This document shows, in pieces, positions 1-10,976 of a stretch of 64,000 nt of DNA. Within the stretch, counting starts at the first letter, position 1. Every line of letters begins with the position of its first letter. Under the pieces are notes generated by a model, which was not told the DNA's origin, made no database searches, and was given only the letters and a program-made list of their open reading frames with translations. Location of the stretch: contig CAUYUJ010015734.1 of assembly GCA_963575745.1 (NCBI GenBank), positions 45,613-109,612 of the forward strand, read 5' to 3'. The stretch is from Prorocentrum cordatum (taxonomy: Eukaryota > Sar > Dinophyceae > Prorocentrales > Prorocentraceae). The translations under genes were made by a program, and so were the position numbers.

Positions 1-515
1 CACATCCACCTTGAATTTTGGTCGACGCGTTGGGTGTCTCTGGATCGCCTTCTCCCCAGAGAAGACTGCGGGGGGAAAGATGGGGGGGGGACTGGCCCAC
101 GGGGGGGACCCATCGACCTGGCGATCGGCGGTACATCGCCGATAGATCGGCGATCGGCCTCCGATATCGACACCTTACGTTCCTGGTCTGGGTGGGGATC
201 CAGACCCCCCGACGCCGTGATTTTTGTTGTGACGTGACCCCCAAGAGTGTGGACCCCTTCCCGGGGACTGGTTTTTCATCCTGAATCATTTTTGACAGTC
301 CCGAGGCCCAGCGGGGTCCCCCAGAGGCAGAAAATCGCGAAAAACATCCAGTCGCGATTCTTTCACGACGCGAGGGGGTCTGCGTCTGGGTGGTGAATCC
401 AAGCCCCCATCGGCGATGACTTGGCGGCTGGGGGCCGATGCATCCCCCCTTCCCCCACGTGGCCCGCGAAAAATGTTGTTTTTTCACGACGTGCCCCCCT
501 GGGGATTTCGACCTC
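1..515. repeat. No gene; dispersed repeat DR-A copy
   Basis: No coding signal. From about 195 to 375 lies a copy of DR-A, recognised by the order: 'gacgtYgtgattttt', a 'gaccccttccc' box, 'ggtttttc', 'cgaggccc..cgaggg.cccc' and 'gaggc.gaaaa'. Other copies are at 2755-3190 (tandem), 3830-3995 and 7090-7440, with fragments near 6230-6345 and 15345-15420. Confidence 0.6.
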
Positions 516-760
516 TTCATGAGCAGGGACCGACCGTCCCAGCAATCCTATACAAGGCCTACCACGACATGTTGTTAGAATCTACAAAATTGTCTTATAA
601 CAAAAACGATGATCCTATAACCTTATAACCTAAGCCAGGTGTGTTGAAACAAGGCAGTCTCCGCCAGAACCGTTCTAAGAACATGTCGCGCAGACCTCAA
701 ACAGTTCTGAGGGCATTATTTGGTGTGCCCCCCCTGAGATCCTGCGTTGCGAAAACATGC
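515..760. repeat. Dispersed repeat DR-B, copy 1
   Basis: Starts at 'gagcagggaccg.ccgtccc', carries several 'TTAGAAC'/'GTTCTAAG' motifs, then a 'gtgtt.aaacaa.gcagtc' box. Further copies are at 3350-3560 and 48825-49060, and a partial one near 4045-4260. The copies share order and spacing but differ by many substitutions. Confidence 0.65.
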
Positions 761-915
761 GACATCGTGAAAAACCACGCCCGGAGTCCTAGACTCCCTA
801 TCTTTATTTTTTCGAGCTGGACCGATCTGCGAGGGTCCCGAGGCCCGGAAGTGAGCGAAAATGCTCCGTGCGAACAAAATTGCAAGGCCAGGATCTCTGC
901 GTACAGTCGGGGCGT
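725..915. repeat. Dispersed repeat pair (partner 20755-20935)
   Basis: Shares with 20755-20935 the series 'ctgagatcc..cgttgcgaa', 'ttttcgagctgga.cgatctg', 'gagcgaaaatgc' and 'gccaggatctc'. Non-coding. Confidence 0.6.
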
Positions 916-1655
916 TGACCTAAGGAACGATAAATAAGGAACGGGGCCCCTTTTTCCCACAAGTTAAATTCCGATTTCCCATCGAAAACCAAAGGAAAAC
1001 CCAAGGCAAACTGTGAAGCAATCAAGGAACACAGAGCCCCTCCCCAACGAAAAGGGTTCCTTCTTCAGGGCCCCGACTGTATAGGCAAGCCAGGAAGCTT
1101 CGCCACCGCTCGATTGCCGTCGCGGGCCGTTCGCTTCTGCTGGCCCTGGGGGGGACCCGGGGATCGACCCCCAGACGCCGATCGCGACCTTGCAGCCCCG
1201 CTGCCTTTCTGAAAGGGGCCCAGGGGCACACAAACAAATACACACACAACAATCTCAGGGTTCCACACGTTTTTTCCCAGATCTTCTGGGTTTTTGTCTT
1301 CCCCCCCGCATCCCATATTGTCCCACCTTTTCTCGGGTCGGGCGAAAGGGGCGGGAGAGCAAAGGGAGGTGGTTTGAGAATCAGCTCACTTAGCTGATTT
1401 TCCCGGCGCCTCCCGGCGCCGGAGGCGGCCATGTATCAAGGAATGGGCCCCTCGGTGGGGCCGAAAACAGCTGCATGCAGCAGATTTCGTAACCCCCCCT
1501 TTTTCCAATCCCCCCCTTTCGTCCAGCCCGATCTTCCTGGGAGTCGCCGATTCATTGCGTCTGTGTGTGGCTTCCCCTGCAGATTTACATTTTTCCCGCC
1601 GCCCGGTTCCGAAGGAGACCAGCTCCCCCGAGGCGCTGCGCTCCAGCCACCTCAC
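915..1655. other. No gene seen
   Basis: No open frame with protein-like composition and no recognised motif. A short piece matching the end of DR-B ('taggcaagccaggaagcttcgcc') lies near 1080. Confidence 0.5.
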
Positions 1656-1907
1656 GATGAAGCCAGGACGAGGAGAAATCATGCGTGGCGAAAGTACAGG
1701 GCAGTTTTTAATACATGTTTTTTTGATATTTGTTAAATGGGATTTTAATACATGATCAATTTATGAATAGATTTATGCAGGAACTCATCGTTGTTTTTAG
1801 CACTAAATCCCGGCATTTCAATACACGGTCCGCACGCGGAGCATGTATTGAAAACAGCACGGTACGATGAAACCAGGACGAGGAGAAATCATGCGTGGCG
1901 AAAGTAC
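1656..1907. repeat. Direct repeat of about 45 bp flanking M1 copy 1
   Basis: A block reading 'gatgaarccaggacgagg' through 'gcgtggcgaaagtac' is present at 1657-1697 and again at 1865-1907 with one or two differences. M1 copy 1 lies exactly between them, so the element and one flank look duplicated together, or it inserted between two pre-existing repeats. Confidence 0.75.
1697..1862. mobile_element. MITE family M1, copy 1
   Basis: 166-bp element flanked by TA on both sides (1695-1696 and 1863-1864). The left end is CAGGGCAGTTTTTAATACAT and the right end is its imperfect reverse complement. The interior shares 'tttatgcaggaactcatc' and 'ccgcacgcggagcatgtatt' with copies at 4440-4594 and 9752-9909. 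The TA duplication and CAG-type ends fit the Tc1/mariner superfamily. It is non-autonomous, with no transposase. Confidence 0.85.
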
Positions 1908-2109
1908 CCACACCCACGCCCTCGCGGTCTGGCTTCCAGGGCGCGATCCTTTGCATGCGCGGTCGCACGGCTGCGCCCCGGGCGAGAGGCCTCCGCGAAA
2001 CGACGCCCCGCATATCCACGGAGCGCCGCAGCCCGGGGGCCCAGATCCGCGAGGTCGTGGATACGGATATGCTTTCCACACGCAAGAAGAACATCGGGCG
2101 AGGACAAAT

Positions 2110-2283
2110 CGGGAATCCTCCTCCTCCTCCTCCTCCTCCTCCCTCCTCCTCCTCCTCCTGCTCCTCCCTCCTCCTCCTCCTCCTCCTCCTCCCTCCTCCT
2201 CCTCCTCCTCCTTTTCCTCCTCCTCCTCCCTCCTCCTCCTCCCTCCTCCTCCTCCTCCTCCCTCCTCCTCCTCCCTCCTCCTG
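2110..2283 (+). repeat. (CTC)n microsatellite
   Basis: Almost uninterrupted CTC/TCC trinucleotides, pyrimidine on the plus strand. No DinoSL-like sequence follows it. The sequence after it (2284-2460) is a diverged copy of 6490-6610 ('gagatc..g.ggctct', 'gcggcct.ctc.gagcgt'). Confidence 0.9.
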
Positions 2284-2544
2284 AGATCCAGCGGCTCTGG
2301 AAGATGCCACGGGCGCCGCGGCCTCCTCGGAGCGTCCCCGGGCGCTCTGACAGCGTTCCGGAGCGCCCTGGACTGGATTTTTATCCCCAGACGCCCGCCG
2401 ATCTGATTTTTTCAATCCGCGGTCCCAGAGGCCCCGACCCCTTGCCCGGGGTTGGTTTTTCGCACGGGACACAGATGCCGAAATTCAGGAAAATCCGCCG
2501 GGTTGAAAAATCAGATCTAGAGGCCTCCCAGACGGGGTCCGAGT

Positions 2545-2740
2545 AGATGGGGTCTGAGAGTCTCGCCACATCGACGACACATCGGCGATGCACTGGCGAC
2601 ATCAGCGTTGCATCGGCGACGTCGGCGTGGATAACAGGTGGGCCCCACACCCAGCCGCTTCGCCGATGCAGCGCCGATGCATTGGCGATGCGGCGCGACC
2701 CTCCGACCCCATCCGCGCCGATCCCATCCAGGAGGCTTGG
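2545..2740. repeat. Palindromic repeat DR-C, copy 1
   Basis: Clusters of 'gcatcggcgatgc', itself an inverted repeat around a short centre, followed by 'cctccgaccccatc' and 'ccaggaggct'. Also at 3580-3830, 4120-4225 and 34940-35125. Confidence 0.7.
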
Positions 2741-2754
2741 AAAATCCTCGGATC

Positions 2755-3190
2755 ACTGCGTCGTCCCCAGACCCCCGACGTTGTGATTTTTCCGCAGCGT
2801 CGAACTCAGGAGGCCTGGGCCCCTTCCCCGGAATCAGTTTTTTTCGTCCTGCGTCGTTTTGGGACGCTCCCGAGGCCCAGCGAGGGCCCCCAGAGGCCGA
2901 AAATGCCGAAAAGCCTGCCGTCACGATTTTTTTCGCCCCGAGCCGTCATCTGCCGCTCCCGAGGTCCGGCGAGGGCCCCCCAGAGGCCGAAAAGAAAGAA
3001 AAGCCTCTCGTCGCGAGATGTCTTCACGACGCGAGAGGGCCCGCGGTTCTCGAACCCAAAATCCAGACGTCGTGACTTTTTCACAGCGTCGACCCCCAGA
3101 GGTCTGGACCCCTTCCCAGGGACCGGTCTTCCACCTCTTCGAGGGTCCTGGGGCCCGGGGAAGGGCCCCCGGAGGCCAGAAATAGCAGAT
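2755..3190. repeat. Dispersed repeat DR-A, tandem copies
   Basis: About three head-to-tail, diverged DR-A units, each with the 'cgtcgtgatttttt' start and the 'gcgagggcccccagaggcc' box. The open frames across it are by-products of GC-rich repeats. Confidence 0.65.
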
Positions 3191-3560
3191 ATAGCGAAAG
3201 CCCCCCCCGCCGCTCAGATTTCCTTTTGTTGGAGCGTCGGCTCGCTGGGAATACATCCTCGGGAAACGCTGGGTCCTCGTCGTATACGCGCCGTCCGACC
3301 ACCTGCCGGGCACCTCCGCCGCGGCGGCCGCCTGCGGCCGCCTGCCAGGCACCTGCTCGAGCAGGGACCGCCCGTCCCGTCATTTCTATAGGCCTACCAG
3401 GAAACGTTCTTAGAACCCAGGAATGTTCTAAGAACCCAAACGATGCTCTTAGAACATAAGACCGGTGTGTGAAAAAACAAAAGACAGTCCCAGCCATAAA
3501 GTGTTATAAGAACTTTTCGTGGAATCCACACAAGGTTCTTGGAACATTACTCGGTAGGCC
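3190..3560. repeat. GC palindrome then DR-B, copy 2
   Basis: 3300-3345 is rich in self-complementary 'gccgcggcggcc' and 'ctgcggccgcc' blocks. From about 3350 a DR-B copy follows ('gctcgagcagggaccgcc', repeated 'cttagaac', 'gaatccacacaaggttctt'). Confidence 0.65.
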
Positions 3561-3579
3561 TACAGGTAGAGGGCTCCCA

Positions 3580-4260
3580 GATGGGGTCGGAGTAGATGGG
3601 GTCGGAGGATCGCGCCGAATCGCTGATACATCGGCGATACATCGGAGTTACATCGGCGATGCATCGTCGATGCACCGGCGATGCATCGTCGACGTGGGCG
3701 ATGCGTCGGCGACGTCGACGTGAAGCAAGTCGGGCTCCACATCAAGCCGCATCGGCGATGCATCGGCGATGCGGCATGATCCTCCGACCCCATGTACTCC
3801 GACCCCATCTGGGAGGCCTAGATACCCAGAGATCCGATGTCGTAATTTTTTCAACGCGCGGTCGCCCGAAGCCTCGACCCATTCCCCCGGACCGGTTTCT
3901 CATTCTGAGTTGTTTCTTGACAGTCCCGGGGCCCGGCGAGGGCCCCCCGAGGCCGAAAAATAAGAAAAACCTCTGTCTCGATTTTTGTTCAATGCGTTGG
4001 ATCTCTGGGTCCTCCGATCCCATCTGCTCCGACCCCGTCTGGGAGGCCGATGTGTTAAAGAGCACGAGACAGTCCCAGCCATAACATGTTCTAAGAACAT
4101 TTCGCGGAATCCACACAAGGTGAAGCCAAGTCGGGCTCCACATCAAGCCGCATCGGCGATGCATCGGCGATGCGGCATGGTCCTCCGATCCCATCTACTC
4201 CGACCCCGTCTGGGAGGCCTAGATGTAGGCGAGCCAGGACGCTTCGCCACTGCCTGGCAC
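3580..4260. repeat. DR-C, DR-A, DR-C and DR-B fragments in series
   Basis: DR-C 3580-3830, DR-A 3830-3995, then a second DR-C (4120-4225) joined to the end of DR-B ('taggcgagccaggacgcttcgcc', shared with 49025-49050). The order DR-B end, DR-C, DR-A recurs, so these modules may move or amplify as a compound unit. Confidence 0.6.
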
Positions 4261-4439
4261 CTGCGCCGCCGCGCAGGTCCGGCCGGCGGGCTGCTTCCCG
4301 CGGAGGCGGCGCCGGGCGGCCTCGCGCGGGGCCTGTCCCCCTCTACAGGGGGACCGTTGGCGAAACATTGGAGATAGTAAACACAGATCCCCACATGTTC
4401 AAACAGAATCCAGAAATCGTCCCCAGACTGTTTTTACTA

Positions 4440-4594
4440 CAGGGCAGTTTTTAATACATAGGATTTTTAAACACATAGGATTTTAATACATGACAAATTT
4501 GTTAATCAATGTATGCAAGAACTCATCTTTGTTTTTGATATTAACTCCCTGCATGTTCGATCCGCACGCGGAGCATGTATTAAAAATGACACTG
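4440..4594. mobile_element. MITE family M1, copy 2
   Basis: 155 bp, flanked by TA at 4438-4439 and 4595-4596. Ends are CAGGGCAGTTTTTAATACAT and 'atgtattaaaaatgacactg'. This copy has the clearest inverted ends of the three. Confidence 0.88.
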
Positions 4595-4823
4595 TATGTT
4601 TGGGTTTTCCTCCTACAGAAGGACAGGCCCGAATTCAGGCGGCCGCCCGCGGGGCCGCGGCGTCCCCGGCGCCCGGGCAGACGGCCCGCGGCGCCGCGCG
4701 GCCGCCTGGGAACGGTCCTCAGCGCGGGAGGCTCCCTCCCGACGGCCTGCAGGAGGCCCTCGCGGTCGTGGCAAAAAATCACGACGGGCGGTCTTTTGCA
4801 TTTTTGTCGGCCTCTATCCTGGG

Positions 4824-5070
4824 CGGCCCAACAAGGGGGTCCAGCTGCAAGGAGGTGGTGCAATAGATTTGGGGCACTTGTATTGCAAACGTATCGCGCC
4901 GGAGACTTGTATTGCTTTGTATTGCAGGTCATGTGTTGCGCGCGATAGTACAGCAATGCATTTGCGCCCCGAAATGTATTGCACGCCCCAAATGCATTGC
5001 AACCCACAAATCTATTGCACCAAATCTATTGCACCACCCCCTTGTCGCTGGACCCCCTCTTGGGTCAACC
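4824..5070. mobile_element. MITE-like inverted-repeat element M7
   Basis: The left arm (about 4824-4875) and right arm (about 5020-5070) are reverse complements over roughly 45 bp, including GGTGGTGCAATAGATTTGG and 'gggggtccagc'. The interior is rich in 'gtattgca' and 'gcaatgca'. No second copy and no clear target duplication were found. Confidence 0.7.
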
Positions 5071-5090
5071 CGATCTATGGGGGCCCCTCC

Positions 5091-5287
5091 GTTATGCTGC
5101 ACCCCCAATACTGAATAGGGCCACGTCCCAGAAATACGTTCGAGCACCCAGGCAAATGTCGAAGCAATGCCGAACGAGTATCGCCTCCCAAGGCCCGACG
5201 CATCAAAACACTGCAATTTCAGTACCTTCCCGGTGTTCGAAATTCTTCCTGGTGCGTCAAAGCTAAAGTAGGCTGGAGCATCATAAC
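5091..5287. mobile_element. MITE family M8, copy 1
   Basis: Imperfect terminal inverted repeats of about 55 bp: it starts 'gttatgctgcaccccc' and ends with the complement of 'ggttatgatgctcc'. It shares 'ttcgagcacc', 'gtgccgaa', 'cccgacgc' and 'gctaaagtaggctggagc' with copy 2 (53325-53517), where a 6-bp duplication is visible. It lies 20 bp from M7. Confidence 0.75.
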
Positions 5288-5639
5288 CCTGCCGGGCCTC
5301 GGGACCGTCAACAAGACGATTCAGGACGAGAAACCGGTTCTGGGGAAGGGGTCGAGGCTTCTGGGGGTCGACGTCATGAACAAAATCATGATGTCGGGGG
5401 CTCTGGGTCCAGAGATCCGACGCTCCAAAAAATTAGCCTGGCGAAGGACCCAACCATACGCAATTGTGGATGCAGCAATTGTGAATACCATCTTCGCCCG
5501 CGCCCCCTATGTGGCCACGGCTTCCCGCCGGAGCCCGACATGCTCAGGGACACGTTTGTGGCCGTCTTCGCGGGCGCCGACGACCACGAGGACGGCGTCC
5601 CCCTGACCGAAGAGCAGGAGCAGGAAAGGGTTCTGAGAG

Positions 5640-6090
5640 CCATGAGGGAGACTGCCATTGGCGCCTCCGGTGGAGCTCCTATGGGGCCAACGATCCTCAT
5701 GAGGGGTGTGCCGAAATGGCCCGAGGCCGCCATGCGAACCCTGCCACTGGGGGCCTTCGGTGGAACTCCCTATGGGGCCACGATCCTCGTGAGGGGTGTG
5801 CCGAAATGGCCCGAGGCCGCCATGCGAACCCTGCCACTGGGGCCTTCGGTGGAGCCCACATGCGAACGCAGCCACTGGGGCCTTCGGTGGAGCTCCCTAT
5901 GGGGCCACGATCCTCGTGAGGGGTGTGCCGAAATGGGGCGGGGCCCACATGCGAACGCAGCCACTGGAGCCTTCGGTGGAGCTCCCTATGGGGCCACGAT
6001 CCTCGTGAGGGGTGCGCCAACATGGGGCGGGGCCACCATGCGAACGCAGCCACTGGAGCCTTCGGTGGAGCTCCCTATGGGGCCACGAAG
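5640..6090. repeat. Minisatellite, units of about 85-90 bp
   Basis: About five tandem units built on 'tatggggccacgatcctcgtgaggggtg', 'gccgaaatgg', 'catgcgaac.c.gccactgg' and 'ccttcggtgga'. The open frames on both strands follow from the unit period and are not evidence of a gene. Confidence 0.85.
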
Positions 6091-6099
6091 CGCTGCACT

Positions 6100-7085
6100 G
6101 GGTGGGTGAAACGCAGGGGGGAGGGGGGAGGAGGGGGAGGAGGAGGAGGAGGAGAGGAGGAACGCGGGGCGACGTCTCTTCAAAACGAGGACCCAACACC
6201 ACAGGATGGTTGGGAATTTGTAGCGGCGGGCTTGTGGCCGTTTTCGGCCTACGGGGGCCCTCGCCATGCAACGACTCGGGCGTTTTTTTTCCAGCTTTCG
6301 GCCTCCGGGGTCCCTCGCTGGGCCTCGGGACCATCCAAAAATGACTGAGGGCGAAAAACTGGCCCCAGGGAAGTGGTCCCGACCTCTGGTGCCCACGCAT
6401 CGAACAAATTGGAGCGGCCAGACGTCATGGTGTCATGGTCTATAAGACGAAGCCAGAACGAGGATACATTTGGGTGGGGATGAATCGCGAATGTCTGAGA
6501 TCTGGTGGCTCTCGAGGACGTCTCGACGTCGCGGCCTTCTCAGAGCGTTCCGGGAGGATTTGAAAACGTGCCGGAACGCTCTGGAACGGATTTCCTTGTA
6601 GCACCCCAAGCTCGGACAGCAGAGCAGTCCAAAGCGCGTGAAACGCCTGTGGGGGACGCTTGGAAGGACGCTCGAAAGGCTGTCTGTGGAGCTTGCAAGC
6701 TCGAGCAAGGAATTTCGATGGAGCCCTGAGAGTCGGGCGTTGGCAGAACTGGGTTTAATGGGACCCCGCCCCGTTCCACTAACCGGAACTGCCGTCACCC
6801 GAAAAACACCAGCTACGGGAGACCTGGTTTAGTGATTGCGGTCAATTTAGAGGCTCTGGGGCCCTGCTACTGACCGGGTCCCCTTATCTGGGGCCCTGGC
6901 TATATACCCGAGAGAGCTTCGAAAGAGCTGGCGGAAAGGCTGCCGGCACGAACGTCTGAAACGAATCGGAAAACGCCTGCCACCACACGCCGCCGGCTCA
7001 AGCAGGGCGCTGCGAGGCTCCCGGCCGGGCGCCGGAGAGAGCTCCCGGGCTACCCGCATGCATGCGCTGCGGCTTCTAAGAGCCA
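6100..7085. other. No gene; (GGA)n tract and repeat fragments
   Basis: A (GGA)n tract at 6113-6163, DR-A-like blocks at 6230-6345 and a copy of the 2284-2460 repeat at 6490-6610. The rest shows nothing recognisable. Confidence 0.5.
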
Positions 7086-7089
7086 TCCG

Positions 7090-7440
7090 GGAACCCAGGC
7101 CCCCGACGTCATGATTTTTTCATTACGTCGACCCTGGAGGTCTCGACCCATTCCCCTGGACCGGTTTTTCGTCCGGAGTCGTTTTTTAAAACGGTCCCGG
7201 GGCCCGGCGAGGGCCCCCCGGAGCCGAAGATAGCCAAGAACCTGCCGTCCTGCATTTTTCACGACGCGATCCCAGAGATCCGATGTCGTGATTTTTTCAG
7301 TGCGCGGTCGCCCGAAGTCTCGACCCATTTCCCAGGACCCGTTTCTCATCCTGTGTCGTTTTTTGACGGTCCCGGGGCCCGGCGAAGGCCCCTCGAGGCC
7401 GAAAAATAAGAAAAACCTCCGTCTTGATTTTTTCAATGCA
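7090..7440. repeat. DR-A, two tandem copies
   Basis: Two units of about 175 bp starting near 7095 and 7268, each with 'gtcgtgattttttca', 'tcgaccca', 'tttttcg/tttctc' and 'cggggcccggcgaggccc'. Confidence 0.7.
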
Positions 7441-8409
7441 ATGGATCTCTGGGATCATGTCTGGGGGAATATCCTCGTCCTGGCCCCGCCCGACCCTCCT
7501 CGATCCTCCCATGCAAGCGCCAAGAGCGCGCGCGGCCCGGGGCACGCGCGGGAACCAGACACCCTGCCGCCTGCCGCCCCAACCTTTGCGATGCGTGGGC
7601 CCCGGAGGTCGGGACCACTTCTTGCCTAAAGCGGGATGGGGATTGATGAAAAAAATGGGAGAGAACGATTAAAACATATAACTTTCTGCTATTCTCCACA
7701 GTTTTCTGACTGGAACAGACCGATGAAGAAAATAGTTTTCCGGCCCGCGGCCGGTTCTTCCGAATCGTCATCCCGGGCGCCGCCGCGTGAACACGACCCC
7801 CAGTCATTCCTTCATCGCCCTCCTCCATCATAGGGTCGGTCTTTCGGCCTGGGTCGTTCTTGGACGGCCCCGAGGCCCGGCGAGGGCCCCTTGAGGGCGG
7901 CCCCGCGCGGCGCAAAACAACCCGGCGCCGCTCCGATCTTCGTGGGAGCGCCGGACCTCTGCAGGAGGCGCGCGCGGCTGCTGCGGGGGCACTGGGGGGG
8001 GGGCTCCGGCAGACACTGGGGGAGGGGGGGGGGCTTCGGGCGAAGCCCGGGGGGGGGCGCTGGTGGAGGCCTCGAGGCAGGGTCCGGCGGGCGCTGGGGG
8101 CCCCGGGGGGGGTCCTCTCGGCAGCGGGGGGCCTGGAGGAAGGCCACCGCCCTGCTCCCCGCCTCCTGCCAGGCGGCCGAGTGGCCCCCCGCCTCCCAGC
8201 TGCGGAGCTGGGGCCAGCCACCACGAGGAGGCGAGGACCCTGACCCGCCAGAGTGCTGAACATTTGCGCTCCAGACCTGCAGATCTATCTGGACTGCCTC
8301 AGACCTCGGCAAGAATTAGGACGTCGATGCCCTGGTGCCATTTTTTGGCCCTCCTGGAAGGTCAGGGGAGGCGGTGGTGACCCCCCAAGCGGTGACCCCC
8401 TCTGGGCTC
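7440..8409. other. No gene; GC-rich low-complexity DNA
   Basis: 7990-8250 is dominated by long G runs and 'ggggcc' blocks. A DR-A fragment is at 7840-7890. Long frames on both strands are compositional. Confidence 0.5.
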
Positions 8410-8527
8410 GCCATCGCTCGGACCGTCCCGTGCATTTTTTCGGTGTCGCGCGTGCTTTCTCGCCAGGTGGTCCAAGATGCTCCTCGATGGTCCTCGCCGG
8501 GGAACCGTGCACACGTCCGAGCGATGT
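8410..8527. mobile_element. MITE family M2, copy 1
   Basis: About 118 bp with terminal inverted repeats matching GGCATCGCTCGGACGTG. The centre shares 'gtggtccaagatgctcctcgatggtcctcgcc' (given in part) with copies at 19251-19408, 34052-34176 and 39654-39779. No convincing target duplication was identified. Confidence 0.8.
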
Positions 8528-8529
8528 CG

Positions 8530-9094
8530 AGTGGGGCTTTGCCCGGCTCCTGGCGGCGAGGCGGCCGACGCTGTCCTGGCCCCCGGGGACCGCGGGCGCT
8601 TGCCGCGCAGGCGGCGTCGCCTGCGGGAGGGGCGTGTGGGGGGGGGGAGGGCGGAAGGGGCGCTCCCAGGGCGCTCCAAAGGGCGCTCCAAGGTCGTCGT
8701 CGGTCGTCGTCGTAGGCGTTCTGTGCATTGCCCAGGTATCGAGTGAGGGGGATGAAGACATAGATCGGGGGCGTCGTAGAGGAGGGGGCGCAGATCGTGG
8801 CTGGCGGCATGTGCGCGGCCCAGGGGTCGGAGGGGGGGGGGCGGGGACGCAATGAAATAAGCAGAGGCGCCATGATATCTGGAGAGATATCGTGGCTCCC
8901 GCCATGATATCCACCACCCCGTTGTTATCCTCTCCCTCTTGGCCGCCCCCAGAGAGAGAGGGAGGGAGTCGCGGACCCTCCAGTCGCGTGGAGAGCTGCG
9001 GGGGGTCGCGGGTTTGGGCCAGCTGCGTCCCGCATGGTTGGTCAGACTAGCGTGCAGGCCACGCGCACGGCACCCTGCCGCACAGGGACATACC
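8530..9094. other. No gene seen
   Basis: G-rich. It includes a short inverted repeat around 'catgatatctggagagatatcgtgg' (8870-8893). No protein-like frame. Confidence 0.45.
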
Positions 9095-9265
9095 GTCGGA
9101 CCCAGCCCGAAGGAGAACACCTCTGAAGAACATGAGACCCCCCGACGGCCAAAGCAACCAGAACAGCCAAGGGTACCCCTCCCAGGATGCACACGAGCAT
9201 CCACCAAAGATGAAGAACACCAGGGCACCCTCACCGAACCGACCTCGATCTTGGACCTCGGTCCG
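9095..9265 (+). repeat. Dispersed repeat DR-D, copy 1
   Basis: Boxes in order: 'cggaccca', 'gaacatgagaccc', 'cc.aagggta.cct', 'caggatgcac', 'agaacaccagggcaccctc' and 'cgaaccgacctcgatct'. Other copies are at 10375-10575, 35300-35480 and 47205-47375, with a tail at 47575-47630. All are in the same orientation here. Confidence 0.75.
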
Positions 9266-9269
9266 ACTG

Positions 9270-9750
9270 CAAGCGCCGAAGAAGGGAAGGAGGGAGGGGG
9301 GCGTATGGGGTCGGAGGAGAGCGGGGGGGGGGGGAAGGGAGGGGGGCGGAGGCAGCAGGACCTGCAGCGGTGCACCGGAGGAGAGCGTGAGGACGCGAGC
9401 CGGAGTTTGGCAGAGAACCGGGGTCAGGGAGGCCGATGTTGTGCCGCGCTGTGCTGCAATCTGCGCCCGCATTGGTGCCCGTGCTCGAGCTCGCACTCCC
9501 ATCCGTACGCTGAAGGTTTTCCCGCGCATAGCGTCACGGGTGACACAACCACGTCGCAAATCGAAAAGGTCGCTATGCAAACCGGGAACACCGCACACGT
9601 CGACCTGCAATAAGCATCCTTATGCAATGCACCGCGGCCTGAGCAACAATTAGAGAATGCAGTCGCGACAGGAGGGAGAAGAGCGGTGGACGAACAGGAG
9701 AGGGAAGAGAAGGGAGAGAAGAGACAAACGCGTTGTGAGGGCCCATCCGT
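9270..9750. other. No gene seen
   Basis: G-rich stretch (9290-9360), then mixed sequence without a recognisable frame or motif. Confidence 0.45.
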
Positions 9751-9751
9751 A

Positions 9752-9909
9752 CAGTTTTTAATACATAGGATTTTCTTAGAATATGATTTTAAACACAGGA
9801 CTACTTTATGCATAAATTTATGCATGAGCTCATCGTTGTGTTTAATACAAAATCCCTGCATTTCTGATACATGATCCGCACGCGGAGCATATATTTAAAA
9901 ACGGCACTG
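9752..9909. mobile_element. MITE family M1, copy 3
   Basis: 158 bp between TA dinucleotides (9750-9751 and 9910-9911). The right end reads 'atatttaaaaacggcactg'; the left end has lost 'ggcag' (cagtttttaatacat). It lies 28 bp before introner copy A. Confidence 0.83.
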
Positions 9910-9937
9910 TAGGAAGAATAATAATAATACTGCTAAG

Positions 9938-10045
9938 AAGAAGCGCCATAAACCGCTGCCGCTCCGCGCGGATTTCTGAGATCTGCGCTGGACCCCCCAC
10001 ACTGGCGCGCGGAGCACCAGCAGTCTGTGTTCATGGCGTGTCTCT
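9938..10045. mobile_element. Introner-family element, copy A (outside a gene)
   Basis: 108 bp, flanked by the 5-bp direct repeat CTAAG (9933-9937 and 10046-10050). The left end carries 'agaagaagcgccataaac' and the right end the inverse of 'cgccatgaacacag'. It shares 'gctccgcgcggattt' and 'ctggcgcgcgg' with the two introns of the kinase gene (43793-43991, 44805-44949). Flanks do not look coding, so this copy shows the family transposes independently of splicing. Confidence 0.85.
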
Positions 10046-10374
10046 CTAAGCAGGAGTGCGGGCGGCAGGGCCCGACAGGCGAGTCGGGCGGGCTCTCACC
10101 CTAATTGACAGGTCGGGCGGGCGGGCCCAGAACAACAACAACAACGCAACAAAAACAATCCGCACCGCGAGATCCCACATCGGCCACGCACCCAGGGACA
10201 ATGCATGACCGCTCGCCCCCCTCACTCTGATCCGTTGTATATGTATATGTATAGGAACCTGTATATGCAATGTATGTGTGCATGTGTGTGTATGGGTCGC
10301 AGGGCGGGGCGTCGGCGTGCCGCAAAGCCCGAGAACCCAAAAGAAGCTTCAAGCTGCGTGTGTGTGTGTGTTTT

Positions 10375-10575
10375 CGCGCTTAAAACGGTCGGACCTAAGA
10401 CAACATAACCTCCTTCAATAACGTGAGACCTCCCGCCAGCCCAAACTGAAGAGCATTCGAGGGTGCCCTCCCCCAGGGTGCGCAAAAACATCAAACAAAA
10501 AACGAAACACATGAAGGTACCCTCCCCCAAACCGACCTTGATCTTATGTATCGGTCCGGCCGTACTGTGTTTTGT
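10375..10575 (+). repeat. Dispersed repeat DR-D, copy 2
   Basis: Same box order as copy 1: 'gtgagacctcccgcc', 'gagggtgccctcccccagggtgc' and 'ccgaccttgatctt'. More diverged than the other copies. Confidence 0.7.
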
Positions 10576-10609
10576 ATGCTCGTTCTTTTTATCCTTGTTA
10601 GGCAAGTAC

Positions 10610-10944
10610 ACGCGGGTGTCGTGGGTGGGTTGCGGGTGGAACGCGGATGGGTCGCGGGTGGGTCGTGGGGTGGGCCGCGGGTGGGTCGCGGGGTAGGTTG
10701 CAAGGTAGGTTGCGGGTCGCGTCACAGAGGCAGCGACGACAACGACGACAATAATCAAACCACAGTACAACATAATAGTACATCGCGCAACGCGACATGT
10801 TAGCCAGCGTGGACCCCAAACAGCGAATCATTCAGGCCTATGTGGTGCAATCTACGTGGTGCAGCCTATGCGGTGCAACCAATGTGGCGTCGTTCTATGC
10901 AGTAAGTGCGAATGTATGCATTTGAATGTGTAGGTGTCTGTGTG

Positions 10945-10976
<32 letters not shown>

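Noticed and set aside
1756-2546. Poly-Gly/Arg and poly-Leu/Pro proteins of 180-250 codons
   Set aside because: Translations of the (CTC)n tract and M1; composition follows the microsatellite in every frame.
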